Part shown: positions 1-12,500 of the stretch, one piece after another | How the letters are laid out: the number at the start of each line of letters is the position of its first letter | Numbering within the stretch: the stretch's first letter is position 1 | Source: Ascidia mentula | Taxonomy: Eukaryota; Chordata; Ascidiacea; Phlebobranchia; Ascidiidae | Assembly: GCA_947561715.1 (NCBI GenBank) | Contig: OX387200.1 | Location: forward strand, 11,286,501-11,350,500 | DNA: 64,000 bases | Reading direction: 5' to 3' | Notes under the pieces: generated by a model | What the model saw: the letters and a program-made list of their open reading frames with translations, nothing else | The model's database searches: none | What the model was told of the DNA's origin: nothing | Made by a program: the position numbers and the translations under genes

Positions 1-570
1 TTTGCTATAACATTTCACTGGGCGAATCTCTCTTTCGCAACTTATGACATAATACGCATATGATATTCATAACCGATTATGAATATGTTTTACTGGCGAT
101 TTTTTTTGTCAACTAACATCCCTCTGGTATCATATCCACTTCCACAACACTTTCTACCCATGGTTTTTCAATAAATCCTGCATACATATAATTTTCATGT
201 ATGTTATACTTGTATTGATATTATTAAATATTTCCCATGAATGCAAGTTTCTGAAGGAATAGTGATTCAACATGATATTTTGAAACAATGACAATAATAT
301 CATAGATGAGCATCTACCCATTCACCCATTATTCTAATCCTAACCAGAACCTGACTGTCTGATGATGTCCATAGTTTCTCATCTACTGTTTCTATTCGAA
401 CACTAATAAGTGCACTGGAAATATTAGCATGTTTAATTAATTAAAATCATCCACATATTTGAAAAGATGAAACTTGAATTACATTTAAATAAATTCTTGT
501 GGTTACATTAACTTAAGAGTTTTTCCCCGCCGAGAAACGCCAAAATTGCATTTAACCCAATGTATTTTTC
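1..570. other. Intergenic, no gene seen
   Basis: This is AT-rich sequence with no open frame of note and no recognisable repeat on either strand. It ends where the left arm of the long inverted repeat begins. Confidence 0.5.
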
Positions 571-1024
571 ACCACCCTCATTCTGGCAGAATTCTGGCAG
601 AATAATTTTGCAAATTTGCCACATTTTGCAAGGTACATCAGGCATTTACTCAAAAATTGGTTTCTTTTGGATTAGAATCAAATTACAGGGATGAGCAAGC
701 AGTTCAAACCTCAAAAAACATTTAAACAAAATTTTCCGCAGCTGTATTAATCAAAAAAATAGCGAATTAAAAAAATCGCCTGGTTTTGCGATTCAGCATA
801 GTGGCGGCATGCGAAAAACTTCCCTAATACAAAGAATTCTGCTCGGCGTTCTTGTAATAGGTGCCAATATTGACCAATATCAAGAGAACGGAAACTTAAT
901 GCTCTACAACATGCAATTAACAAATTTGAAATTAAGGTACCGGATGACCTTCAAATCGCCCATTGAAGACGACCCGCTTTTCGCGAATCAGCATATATTG
1001 GCGTAATGTCGGCATGCGAAAAAC
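571..1024 (+). repeat. Left arm of long inverted repeat
   Basis: This arm is the reverse complement of 3491-3933 at high identity. It runs from the outer CACCCTCATTCTGGC end through the poly-A-rich stretch near 750 into the first 205-bp unit. The open frames seen here, such as 809-1006, repeat with the unit and have no coding character. Confidence 0.8.
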
Positions 1025-1306
1025 TTCCCTAATTAAAACAATTCTGCTCGGCGTTCTTGTAATAGGTGCCAATGTTGACCAATATCAAGAGAACGGAAAT
1101 TTAACGCTCTACAACATGCAACTAACAAATTTGAAATTAAGGTGCCGGATGACGTCCAAATCGCCCATTGAATGTGATCCGCTTTTCGCGAATCAGCATA
1201 ATGGCGTGACGTCGGCATGCAGAAAAACTTCCCTAATTCAAACAATTCTGCTCAGCGTTGTGGTAATAGGTGCCATTTTGACCAATATCACCAGAAAGGA
1301 AATTTA
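807..1306 (+). repeat. Tandem 205-bp units, about 2.5 copies
   Basis: Units start at about 807, 1012 and 1215, each with GGCATGC followed by a GAAAAACTTCCC-like string. Each carries the same internal landmarks, TTCTGCTCGGCGTT and CCAATATCAAGAGAACGG. The third copy stops near 1306. The right arm holds about one and a half units in reverse orientation, so the left arm has gained at least one unit. Confidence 0.8.
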
Positions 1307-1329
1307 ATCTGGTAAATTATCTGCGTAAA

Positions 1330-2320
1330 TCTGAAGGACTGATCACCCTGTTTCCTAAAAGTGGGAAAGATTTTCTATATCCCCAACATTATCGCCTTTG
1401 CTAAACGTGGACTACAAGATCTCCTCAAAATTCGTCAACGCAAGAATACGTGGTGTTGTATCGAAGGAGCGACACGGCGCCAACCGCACCGATATATAGG
1501 GTCAAATACCCGGCTGCTGTTCGACATGATAGACAGTAGGGACCATTGCCATGTTTCCACATGCATGTAAATTTTCGACACCATATTTCTTAGAATCGTT
1601 TGACATAGAGCGTGGCGTCAGACAAGGTGACCCAGCACTCTCCTTAACTTTGTTCGTGGTCTGCATGAATAAAAATCATCCCTATTTGCAGACGATACCA
1701 TTGTTTTTACAGGTTCGGATACTGATTTCTCAAAATATTTTTAAATTTTGTAGGACTTTGGTAAAATGACTGATTGCGAAGTGAATATGGAAAAGTTTTC
1801 TGTCTTTTTCGTATGCCCGAATTACTATATGAACCCTTTCAACAGACTGGACTTCAATGGGCTTCGGACTTGGTGGTAATAGAAGGATCTGGAAATAATT
1901 GAATTGAACTTTCTCCCTTCCCTGTAAAAGCGAACATAGTAATGAACCCTTGGGTGACCAGAGGAATAACCCTTATCGGGAAGATAACAATAGCCAAGAG
2001 TTTTATTTTTACCCTATATTGACGCATAAATTGTGTGTATTGTCAGACGTAATCCCCCCAAAAAATACTTCTAAAATCAATCGAGATTTATTTAAATTTA
2101 TGTGGGCCTCATCATGGGAAAGAAATAAAAGTGTTACCATATCCTAAATTTTGGATGGGCCGGGCGGGTATGATAGATAATGAGAATCATGTGTTGCCTC
2201 TAAATTTAAAGCGCTGTTATCCAAACTTGGAACCAGGTAACATAACCAATCTCCAAACACGATTAATGCACCAAAACACATTTCAGGTACTATTAAATTC
2301 GTCGGTTTGTCCATAGCAAA
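1330..2320 (+). pseudogene. Degraded LINE reverse transcriptase fragment
   Basis: Pieces of a non-LTR reverse transcriptase can be read in shifting frames. There is a fingers-like segment near 1338-1400 (GLITLFPKSGKDF), the palm segment IERGVRQGDP near 1605-1635, and, one frameshift later, LFADDTIVF at about 1682-1708, which is the catalytic ADD box. Near 2095-2200 there is a segment like the post-RT thumb region of L1/Tx1-type elements (GRAGM preceded by a PKFW string). Frameshifts and stop codons break the frame throughout and the 5' part is missing, so it is dead. The clade is a guess from motif style. Confidence 0.7.
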
Positions 2321-3490
2321 ATATTGAAGACCCTTATTTCTTTGATAACCTAACATTGTGTCAAAAGTATCGCGATATCAATTCTCTGCCAAAACCCAAA
2401 CCACATGCGCAATGGCTTGACAAAATTATAAAAAAGCGCAAACCATTTTTTTTAGAAAATTTTATCGAGGCGGGAGTAATTGACCTGTTGGTATATTCGT
2501 TACAAAGTTTAGTGTTGAGCCAAATACAATATTTTTCGTTATAGCAAGTTCAAGCTTTTTGTAGCAAGTCTACATGAGGAGTGGGACTCAAAAATATCTT
2601 ACAACACTGTGGGTACACAAAGACCTTGTATACTTGGTTACAGAATGGTAACTCAAATCCACCGAAAGCACTGGTTTATGGGACTCCTTATTACCGGATA
2701 GGTTACCCTGGAGGCTAATGTACATAAAAAACAAGCTGCAGTGGAGAGGAAAATAATAAGCTTCCAAATTAAACTGAACCCCATCATGACCAACAAACAA
2801 TTAAAGGAATTTAAATTGAGCGAAACGGGATCGCGCGTCTTTTGCCTAGGAAACGGTTTTAATTCTTACTATAGTCATATTGTGATAATGTAACAATACT
2901 GAAATTTTATACTTTTTTCGAATGTTTTTTAAACTGTGCACTTCGTTGTTGTCGATATGTAATGCACAGATGCAATACGCTAATAGGCGACCAACAATTA
3001 GCCTACTAGTATTTCAATCGACAAGAACTACTGAATTGAACATCGTTGGTCAAAATAAAACAACTAAATATTTTTTTAAAAACATGTTTAAGCTGCTTGT
3101 CGTGTACCCATGTAATTTGTCTTTTTGTGTCACTGTGTTTTTTTTTTGCCCCTATCCCCCCTTTTTCTTCAATAATTTGCCGCTAGAGTTTTTTCCCTCT
3201 TTCTTCAAAAATAAAAAAGAATAGACCAAAGGTCCCACATCTACTCAGACCGAAACATGCACGTCTTGTCATAATGTTTGATTCGCGACGATAGATGACT
3301 CCACATACTGAGCCGTGCAAGATGCAATACCAACAAACGTTATCGCTTGTCCTTTCATTTTGGCTATGAAAGGCTGTTGCAGAAAACACCGTGTATATTA
3401 ATATGAAATATGTAACATTGGCATTGTTTATATTTGTGACCTGTTTTCCACGTACAAAAGGACAACCCAAACGTGGTGCAATAATAATTT

Positions 3491-3933
3491 TGTTTTCTGC
3501 ATGCCGACGTCACGCCATTATGCTGACTCGCGAACAGCGGGTCACATTCAATGGGCGATTTGGACGACATCCGCCATCTTAATTTCAAATTTGTTAATTG
3601 CATGTTGTAGAGCATTAAATTTCCGTTCTCTTGATATTGGTCGATATTGGCAACCTATTACAAGAACGCCGAGCAGAATTCTTTGTGTTAGGGAAGTTAT
3701 TCGCATGCCGCCATTATGCTGAATCGCAAAACCAGGCGATTTTTTTAATTCGCTATTTTTTTGATTGATACAGCTGCGGAAAATTTTGTTTAAATGTTTT
3801 TTGAGGTTCGAACTGCTTGCTCATCCCTGTAATTTGATTCCAATCCAAAAGAAACCAATTTTTGAGTAAATGCCTGATGTACCTTGCAAAATGTGGCAAA
3901 TTTGCAAAATTATTCTGCCAGAATGAGGGTGGT
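3491..3933 (-). repeat. Right arm of long inverted repeat
   Basis: This is the reverse-complement partner of the left arm and ends at 3933 in GGGTGGT. Small substitutions and indels separate the two arms, so the element is not very recent. Confidence 0.8.
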
Positions 3934-6480
3934 CATTTTTCAGTTTGCGTAAAGTGTTGCTCATGCGTGACGAAAAGAGTTTTCATTCCATGTTTTAGTG
4001 TTCAATGTTGCAACTTGCCAAATACCCTTCCGCACTATACTCTGTCATTCACTTTGCCACCCAACTAGTCTCGGACACTTAACTAAACAACTGGCACGCG
4101 GGAGAAGTTATTCGCTCAGTCACTAACGTGCTTGGAACAATTTAAAGCTACTCTACCTGATATTGCGACGTGTCTTTCAATGAATAAATATGTCCGCTCA
4201 CAGAGTCCAAATTCAGTAGTCTACAGCACGAACACGCATACAGACTTAGTTTCAGGTATAGCAGCCGGCCGAATATATATGAACGCTGCAATATTCGTTA
4301 AAACGTGCTGACAGACTTAGTTTAGTTATTGCAGCCCATCTGAGCAACATTAAACACAGAAATCAACACAATCAACAAATTACCTACCCTCAACTGTGGA
4401 CGTCAAAATTTATTGCACATTTGTTGCTGTTTCTATGACAACGCGACAGCACTTAAAAAACAAAGGTATAGTGGAGGTTGTCCATATATCCGGACCTGTT
4501 AAGGCGATTTGATTCATTTTAAACCCCTACAAAAAGGAGAAAAAAATACAGTGATTGTTACATTAGATGCAGCAAAAGGAAAATTTTGGTAATGCTGTAT
4601 AGCGGGTCCATACATGCTGGTATTAACGGGTAGTGCAGAATGCGCGGATTTTTCCGTTTGTTACAGAAAGTGAGGATTAGTTAAAAATATTTTTGCACAT
4701 AATGCATCAATGATGGTGATTACTGTTTATAACAAAGTTTACCATTTTATGTTACCTGTGTATTTCAAAATTTCATCAAGAGCAAATATAAAAAGTTTTA
4801 TATTGCTACAGCCTACATACACAGTACAGTGATGGTGTAAAAGTATTAATTTACTCGTTCTTTTGTGTATTATATTGCTAACCACATCAAAGAAATTGAC
4901 TTTAAATACATCGGCCCAAGACTTGTCCTTGTATTTTCACAGTTTTAAAGTTACAATTAATTGTTCTTTTAAGATGACATTCTTTGCATATTATAGTAAT
5001 TTATCGAAGTGAATATGGAGGTAAGTGTGTATTTTATATGTGTAATGAGTGACTCAAAAAGAGGATTTTTGTTCAAATTATTTTCCTCTAAGCAATGGTG
5101 GAATACCTGTGGTGCATGGCTAAAGCATTTTGCACCAGCCAGATTGGAAAAAAATGTCTTTAAATTTTTGATTTACCGATAGTCTGCGCAATATAAATTA
5201 GGTAATGCATTAACATATGGAAAACGTTGCGACCGTCTACGCAATTATCAGTTGCCGAAAAAAAATTCTCCATGCAAATAACAAACTTTCTAATCTGGCC
5301 AACATATAGCATGTTATACCCCTAACTGATTTTCTGAAATGTGCGCCACTTATAACTAGAAGTGAGTTTTACTGAATTTAATTACAGTCTAAAAGTACAT
5401 TCTGCAAAACAAAAGTTGATGTGCATCTCGAGTTAAAAGTGAAAATCCCTGTGAAGCAGGGTTAGTTATGCGGCAATTAACAAAAAAAAATTAACTAAAA
5501 CAATGATACGTATTTCTATGTAAATTCAATACAACGATCATGCAGACAGCTCAGTTAGTTGATGTTTAATTTAGAAAAATAGCCTAACAAGGCATGATCA
5601 GTTCCTGCAACTGCCACAGATGAAAAGCAGAAATAAAGTTAAGTTACTTAACGCAAAAGTCATGTTATCTAGGCGATTTAACCTATATTGTAGGCCAAAA
5701 AATGAGTAATATCAATATAAAAGGTGTTACAGCTGATATTATAGCTTGCAAACTAGCTTCTGAAGTAAGCATTTTCACTCGCCACACACTTGGCAAACGT
5801 TTAAGTCTATGACTGCCATGGGTGTGTGACAATCTTAATGTGACAGCATACACCAATGTTGGTGTGTTTGTTGCTTTAAGTGCACCTACTGTACATTTGT
5901 ACAACAGGGATGTGCTAGACTGAATAGTATGTTTATTTCAATATTCATCTGAATTGGCATATGTTCACTGAATTTAAATATTGACAGAGAATCCCACTTG
6001 CAATGTGCCTAACTCCAATTTAAACTTACTTACTTTGGTTGATTTTGGTAGCTAAATAAACACAACCATAATTTTTTTGTTAAAATCACCTGTGAAAACT
6101 AGAAACATTCATTAATGTCCACCTGAAGCCATATTTCGCTTATATGCCATTATGTCTAAATAGGGAGTCATTGTTACCAACTTGTTGCAAAATATTAATA
6201 GATACGATCATCAATTTCTGTTTTGGGACACAGTACAATACTTATACTATATCCAACTGCAGTACACTATAAACAAAACCTCAAATGTAACATGTTTGCC
6301 CCCATGCATATGATAAAATTGATTTTGAACTGTATAAGTTAAGGAAAAGTTTGCTTTTGCATCCCTCTTCAACTTTTATCGATATGCTTAAAACGCACAT
6401 GCTGCAGAAAAATGATAGTGAATTTTGCACCTGTGTACTACATACTTGTTTGTCAGTTGATTGTTTATCAATTACTGTTT
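3934..6480. other. Intergenic, upstream of PKD1 homologue
   Basis: No coding exon is supported here. A diverged direct repeat of about 28 bp (CAGACTTAGTTT followed by TATAGCAGCC-like sequence) occurs near 4239 and again near 4312. The stretch 6052-6100 resembles 34985-35036 (GCTAAATAAACACAACC core), a dispersed repeat scrap. An ATGGAG followed by a consensus GTAAGT donor at 5015-5026 could be an upstream untranslated or alternative first exon. Confidence 0.45.
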
Positions 6481-6504
6481 GTTATGTTTATTTAGATAAG
6501 AATC
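6481..6504 (+). promoter_or_regulatory. Probable spliced-leader acceptor before the start codon
   Basis: The sequence is T-rich and ends in TTTATTTAG at 6495, only nine bases before the ATG at 6505. An acceptor this close to a start codon is typical of spliced-leader trans-splicing in ascidians. An ordinary acceptor joining an upstream untranslated exon, such as the one ending at 5020, is the alternative. Confidence 0.45.
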
Positions 6505-6555
6505 ATGTCAATCAAGTGGTGTATGTGCATGAGCATTGTGCTGTGTTTTTTGGTG
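6505..6555 (+). other. PKD1: PKD1 exon 1: signal peptide
   Basis: Seventeen codons from the ATG give a short polar start and the hydrophobic core IVLCFLV, followed by a GTAAGT donor at 6556 in phase 0. Cleavage probably falls near the start of exon 2, just before the LRR N-cap. This fits a type I orientation for the large extracellular region. Confidence 0.8.
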
Positions 6556-9500
6556 GTAAGTACTACTCTTCACAATGTTGAATCCAAATTAGCATTTTAC
6601 CTGTTTTTTATATGTGTTGTTTCTGTTTCTTGTTGCAGGTATGATATGTGACAAGCTATTAGTATAATTTTCAGTGTTAGTTTACAAGATTTTAATTAAA
6701 TGACATTCTTGAATGCCAAATGTTAGCTTGGTTTTGCTGTTATTAATGTGCAATGCTCAATTGGTGCAATGAAATAGCTTAAAAACACCTTTGGCATGAA
6801 ACATAGCATAAAAAACAATATGTTCTACTTTTTTTGCTTTTCAAACTTTTATGCAAACACCCAAATAAGTTGGGTTCTTGGAATTTCTTAAATTTACTTA
6901 TAAATGTATAAGAGGCCATAGTTGACACTGGCCACTTCTACATGCCATAAGTATAAATAATATTACTGTTGTCAGATCAAATCAGTAGAGTGATAATTTT
7001 TCAGGGTGGCACTACTACAATGACATGTGTACCATGTCCTACTGGTTGTGTTTGCAGCCTAAACTCTTCAAACAATCTGTGCCTTGTCAATTGTTCTTCA
7101 GCAGAATTACAGAGAGCGCCTTTCTTGCATGAACTTCCTGTGGACACATATCAACTGTAACATAAATTATGGAATAATTTATATTATTACTCTATATATA
7201 ACACCTTTTGCCATATTGTACAGAGATCTTACGCACAATCACATTCGGATATTGCCACACAACTTTTTCTCAGGTTTAAAAAGTTTTACTGCACTGTAAG
7301 TATAGTTTTGGTGATCCCATTCCCAACCTATTGCATTTACTGAAAACATGTTTGTTGTTGTCTGTTTTAATAATGGTTCATTGCTTTATGATGGTCCTAT
7401 GTATTTTTAATGCCATTGCTCTATGCTTTTGCTAGGTTCCTTTCACATAATGCTTGGAACTGCAATTGTGATCTAAAATGGCTGCAAATATGGATGACTA
7501 AAAACAAGCATAAAGTTCCTGATTGGAATTCAACATTGTGCTCTTACCCTGCTTCATTAACTAAAACTAGGGTGGTTGATGCAAACTTGAGCAAAGATGA
7601 TTGTGGTTTGTTGTTTTGTTTATCATTGTATTGAAAAATTATTCCTGGTTTACTTTTAAAATTTTGTAAACTACAGCTGATGGTTATATCTCTTGTGCAT
7701 GGAACACAAAAAAGCAAGAACTTGATTTTATTTTGTGGGAGTACATGGAAAACAACATATCCTCCGAAACCAATTGTACTAGATTGTGTTTCTCAAAGGG
7801 ATACTTTTTTGGAAATTTCTTAGCAGAGGTGAATAAACACTGCAAAAGCTTACCAGTGCTTTATGTATGGTTTCACACCTTCTGTTAATATTGTTATTTT
7901 TGCCAGAATACATCGTGCCTTTGTGCATTGGAAAATTCTTCAGATGTTTTATTGCATAACCATTCATATTGGTTGATGTGTAATGAAACATGTAGCATTA
8001 CTTCTTTACAGGAAGCATGTGGAAGAAAGGTTACTTTTTATGCTTGTTTTGTTTAATTTGAAAATCTTTCTTGCTGGACCATATGATTACCTTGATTTGA
8101 TTTAAAACTAAATAGCTTCATGTGGTATGACTGTGATCTCCAAACAGCTTCATGTATTATATTTACAAGTCTGGGAATAAAATCAAGGGTTGTCAATAAA
8201 AAATGCAGTTATTCTTTTGCAACTTTTTTCCGAAAACTATTCCAAGTATTTTATGACAAAAATTTACAACACATGTAAATATAAAATCAAACTAAAAGAT
8301 GTTAGTGGATACTACACAGAAGGTTAAATTTAAATTTTTTGTCAGTTGCATTTCAGCTGTGTATTTGTACTGTTAATAGATGGTTTGTGATCAAGTGTTA
8401 GGTTGAATATTAACCATTTCTATTTATATACTTCCTGGAAATTTAGACTGATTTGTACATTTGTATTATTATTTTCAATTAATTTTTTTATAGATTAGTG
8501 ATGGTGATTGTAAACAGGGGCGACCAATGTTTTCGGATGAAGGGCCACATGCGGTTTTAAAATAATTTTGTGGGCCTTTTTAAATTTTATGTTGTTGTTT
8601 TTCCACATGTTGGTGACTGCCTCTGCAGATTATGTTGTACTATGTGCTCTACATTTTGGGCATTAAATGTTCTGGTAATCAGTCACTAATTTCATAAATG
8701 CAAATTTACGAAATTGGTTACTAATTGGTTACATGTACAGATTTTTTGTCATTCACAAACACAATCTTACAAACTGCGCTAAAACTAACGAGGAAAAAAA
8801 GACGCCTTCAGTGACATAACATTTTCGTAATACGTAAGTCTTGGCATTTACTGTCCCTGAAGACATATCTTAAAAAAATGCGAGTCTGTAGTGCTTGATA
8901 GTATTATTTTTTTGGTCACGCCCGGTACAAGATACATTTGGAAACTACCAACGACGGCCAAGACAACCTTAAAACCAAAACACGAATAGGTTTTTGACGA
9001 TCTGACGATAACATAAAATAACTTTTAGACGAACCGAATTTAGACGATTCGGTCCATCACTAAAAAGCACTAGTCCGTAAATTGACTCGACACTCGCAGG
9101 ACCAGTCCATTACTAATATGTCTCAGAACCTATGGGCCGAGTAATGATACTTGGCCTAACCTGGAAACTTATGATGGTACCCTATATTTTGTATTAGTGC
9201 AAATAACAAACATTTTTTTTGTGCCAATAGATATCTCTATCATAAATTTATTATTTGTAACATTTGCAGATAGTACATGATGTTGTGCGTGCATCGCCAC
9301 AATTACAATTTACTGGGCTCAGAGAATATTCTCAACAAGAGGAGGTATGGTATTTACAATTTTGCTATGATATTATTTAAACCAGTGGTAAGTTTTTAAA
9401 GTGTATGTGGATGAGATGTCTGAGAAAGAAGATTTGATTTTTTTGTGTTGGCCATTATATTTGGCCAAAGATCACCAACAAACTTATCTGTGCTACTTAA

Positions 9501-12500
9501 AGCCCACATTGATTTTTAATGGCTGACATTTTTGACATGGATGTGTATTAGTTTTTTTAAATACCAATCCAACTTTAGTAATCAGAGGATACTTAAGATA
9601 TATGTGTTTTGGTGTGATTTATTATTAGTTAAATGAAATGAAGCATATAGTACACCTAGAATTTTGTTTTATTGTGTTTTTTGCCTTTTAGATTTATTTT
9701 GAAAGTTCACAGGCAAAAAAGTTTGAAAACTTGCAGCAAATTCAATTTGTATAGTGCATAAACTGGTGATGCACTCATCCCTATCAAACACTAAAATATT
9801 GCACCCTTTTTGGAGTCTAATGTCACCTATAGTTCTGTTTGTCATGGTTGAAAATTATATTTATTACAAATGATTGTAAAAGTTTGTTTATTAGCACATG
9901 ATTTATTGCAATTTTGAGCAAATTATGGTTATTTTTTATGTAATTTATAGGTGGTTATACTTGTCAGACCAAAGAGACCTATTGCATCTAACTTTCTTTG
10001 GAATTTTAATGATTCAACTCCTACAGTTTTAACTAGTCAACTGCAAGTTCGTCACAAATATGCAACCACAGGAAGATTTTGGGTTACTGTAGCAGCACAA
10101 CAAGGCATTGGAATCGAGACTTACAGGTTTGTTATGATTTTGATACCAGCACAATAATAAATCTGTTTGAACGATTTGATCATCTTCATGTTTAACATGG
10201 GTTTATGTTGCTCCCTTACATGATAGTGTATTCATCGGAAGATTTCACAGCCTCACTGTATTTTGTGTGATAAGTGATGCTAAACACTAATAGTAGGAAT
10301 TTTGGATTTATTTGTATGGTGTAAAAGTGTACACATGTACACATGTACTATTCCAATACTCATTTGCAGATTCAAAGTGTCCATTGTGGTAAAGTAAAAT
10401 TAATATACCATGTCATATGCTATATTTCCATGAACGATTTTTTCAGCACAAAAAATTACTTAATTATCTTTCCATGTCCGTTTTGTGACCAGTCAGGCAA
10501 ACCTCTTGGGCGTATGCAGCACATTGCAAAACCTGCAATAGGATTTAGTTTATACAATTTGTGCATTTTATCTGGCTGTTTTAGTGTTGCACTATACATT
10601 AATGCTATTGAAAACAACTATGTTTTTTTTTGTACAATAAGAACATGCTCCTGTGAAGTTTCGGTGACTAACTATTTTTGTGTGTCTGCATGCTCTTTGA
10701 TTTCTTTACAGGACTGACAACTTAATATATTTCCTAAAGCACAAATATTTCCAAACATGTATGAATGCAAATAAGACACACATGTGTACATTAGTATTCC
10801 ACCACCATGATCATTTGCATCACATGTTTGAAAATATCACTTGCACTGATGGTTACCAGATGTACAAACTTGAAACAACAGCAAAACTAAAATCCTTAGG
10901 GCTGCACCTGAACTATAGATCTGTCAGGAGGTATAGAATGGGTTGCCTGAAGGAGGTGCGGTTGGAAGGATCATTTTGTAACTTCCCTTGTTTGGCCTTG
11001 AATACCTAGTCATCTAATACAGGGTTTCCCAAACTTTTTTGGCTGCGGACCCCATTTCGTGAAAAGGTTTTTTCTCGGACCCCTAAAATGTCAGATCATT
11101 TTTACCATGTAATAAGTGGAAAATACTACAAAACAATATCAACAGTAACAAATCATGTTTATTTGCGGAGTTTTATTGCGCCAGACAAACTCTTCAGTCC
11201 AAGTCTGTGCATAATCTGGACTCAGCAATCAACCCCAGTTTGGGAACCCCTGGTCTAATAGATGACCAAAATGTGTGCTTATTCAGATTTTCCAGGTTAT
11301 GGATGTAATAAGTTTTACTTTGACTGATTACATTTTGTGTAGCATGTTGGTGACTGTGCAAAAAACTGTGCACAAACTTGATCTAGTATGTCCTAAAAAA
11401 GTCTATGTTTCAACCATTCCAAGTGTTGCCCTGAACATTGTTTCTGGAAATTCTTTGTATCTGCACTGGGATGTAAATGGTTCTTCCAATAATTTTTATG
11501 CAGGTTAGTTTCTGATATTTGTAATATTTTGCTCTGTCAAAATTTATATCTGTACTTCAATCTCTGTGCACTTATTTTCTGTAGTACTGCAGAAACTGCT
11601 ATGTGTGGTTGTTTTAAAATCTCATGTTGTCTTATGATTCATGCATGCATTACTCAACAGTTAATAATCACATATTTTTGGTCCAACTAATATTTTTGCA
11701 CTGCCCAGCAACAAGTAGGAATTGGTTGTCCTCTTCTTTAAATAAATAAAAAAACTTTATCAAAAAACTCTATTTTATTTTGTTTTATAATACAAACCAA
11801 ACAATAATCAATGTATGAGATTTGTTACATCTTGTTTTCATAGCTTAAAAAAGTATTTCTACATGACATAAGGTTTTGCCTTATCGGTTTATGTTTCTGT
11901 GTCAAGGAAAACATCAATGTTTAATTTCCTCAAAATCAAAGTTCCTATGCTACCAGTTGATTCAAAACAAGTACAATTGGACCAATGCCCAACAAAGTTG
12001 TCAAGAAGCTCATGGTGATTTGATTGTTGTTGATACAGCTGCTGTGCAAAATGATGTGGAAAGGATGCTAACCGGAACTAACGGGTATGTGATATGCAGG
12101 GTTAACATTTCCCCCAATAACCATGTCAGATGGCTGCATGATGAACAAAACAAATCTACTCTTTTCTGTTAGAATTATTGAATAATTTACATTTTCGATT
12201 ATTTGACCACAATGCTACAGTCCAATTTTGACCCTGTTGTGTATTACTACCAAGTTCTTTCAATGTGCATAAGGTGCCTTTATTAAATACAAATTAAGTT
12301 TAAGAACCGGACAAATTTTTTTTTGCCGAAAAGAATTGTGTTAAGAACATTGTTCATGTGAGTGCAAAAATATATGTAGCTGCCCTAAATTTCCTTATCC
12401 ACTGATGTTGCAAGTTATATTATATATTATAAACACATGCCATAAAATCCATGCAGGAATTCACATACATTTATGGTTATGCCATTATTTTACATACATA

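Larger units (their letters stand above)
571..3933. mobile_element. Foldback-type element with long inverted arms
   Basis: The outer ends at 571 and 3933 are reverse complements and stay alignable for about 450 bp, with only scattered differences. The arms include tandem units of about 205 bp, which is the layout of foldback transposons. The centre carries LINE reverse transcriptase debris, so a retroelement probably inserted into an older element or was captured by it. The left arm contains a short internal duplication near 590-606 that the right arm lacks. I saw no clear target-site duplication. No transposase frame is visible, so the element is non-autonomous or dead. It could also be two copies of one repeat that landed in opposite orientation, but the matched outer boundaries favour a single element. 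Confidence 0.7.

Noticed and set aside
809..1307. Open frames on both strands of the 205-bp repeats
   Set aside because: They recur with the repeat unit, overlap on both strands and have no domain character.
5015..5026. ATGGAG followed by a perfect GTAAGT donor as the first coding exon
   Set aside because: It gives only two codons and no signal peptide. The ATG at 6505 gives a proper signal peptide and has its own acceptor.
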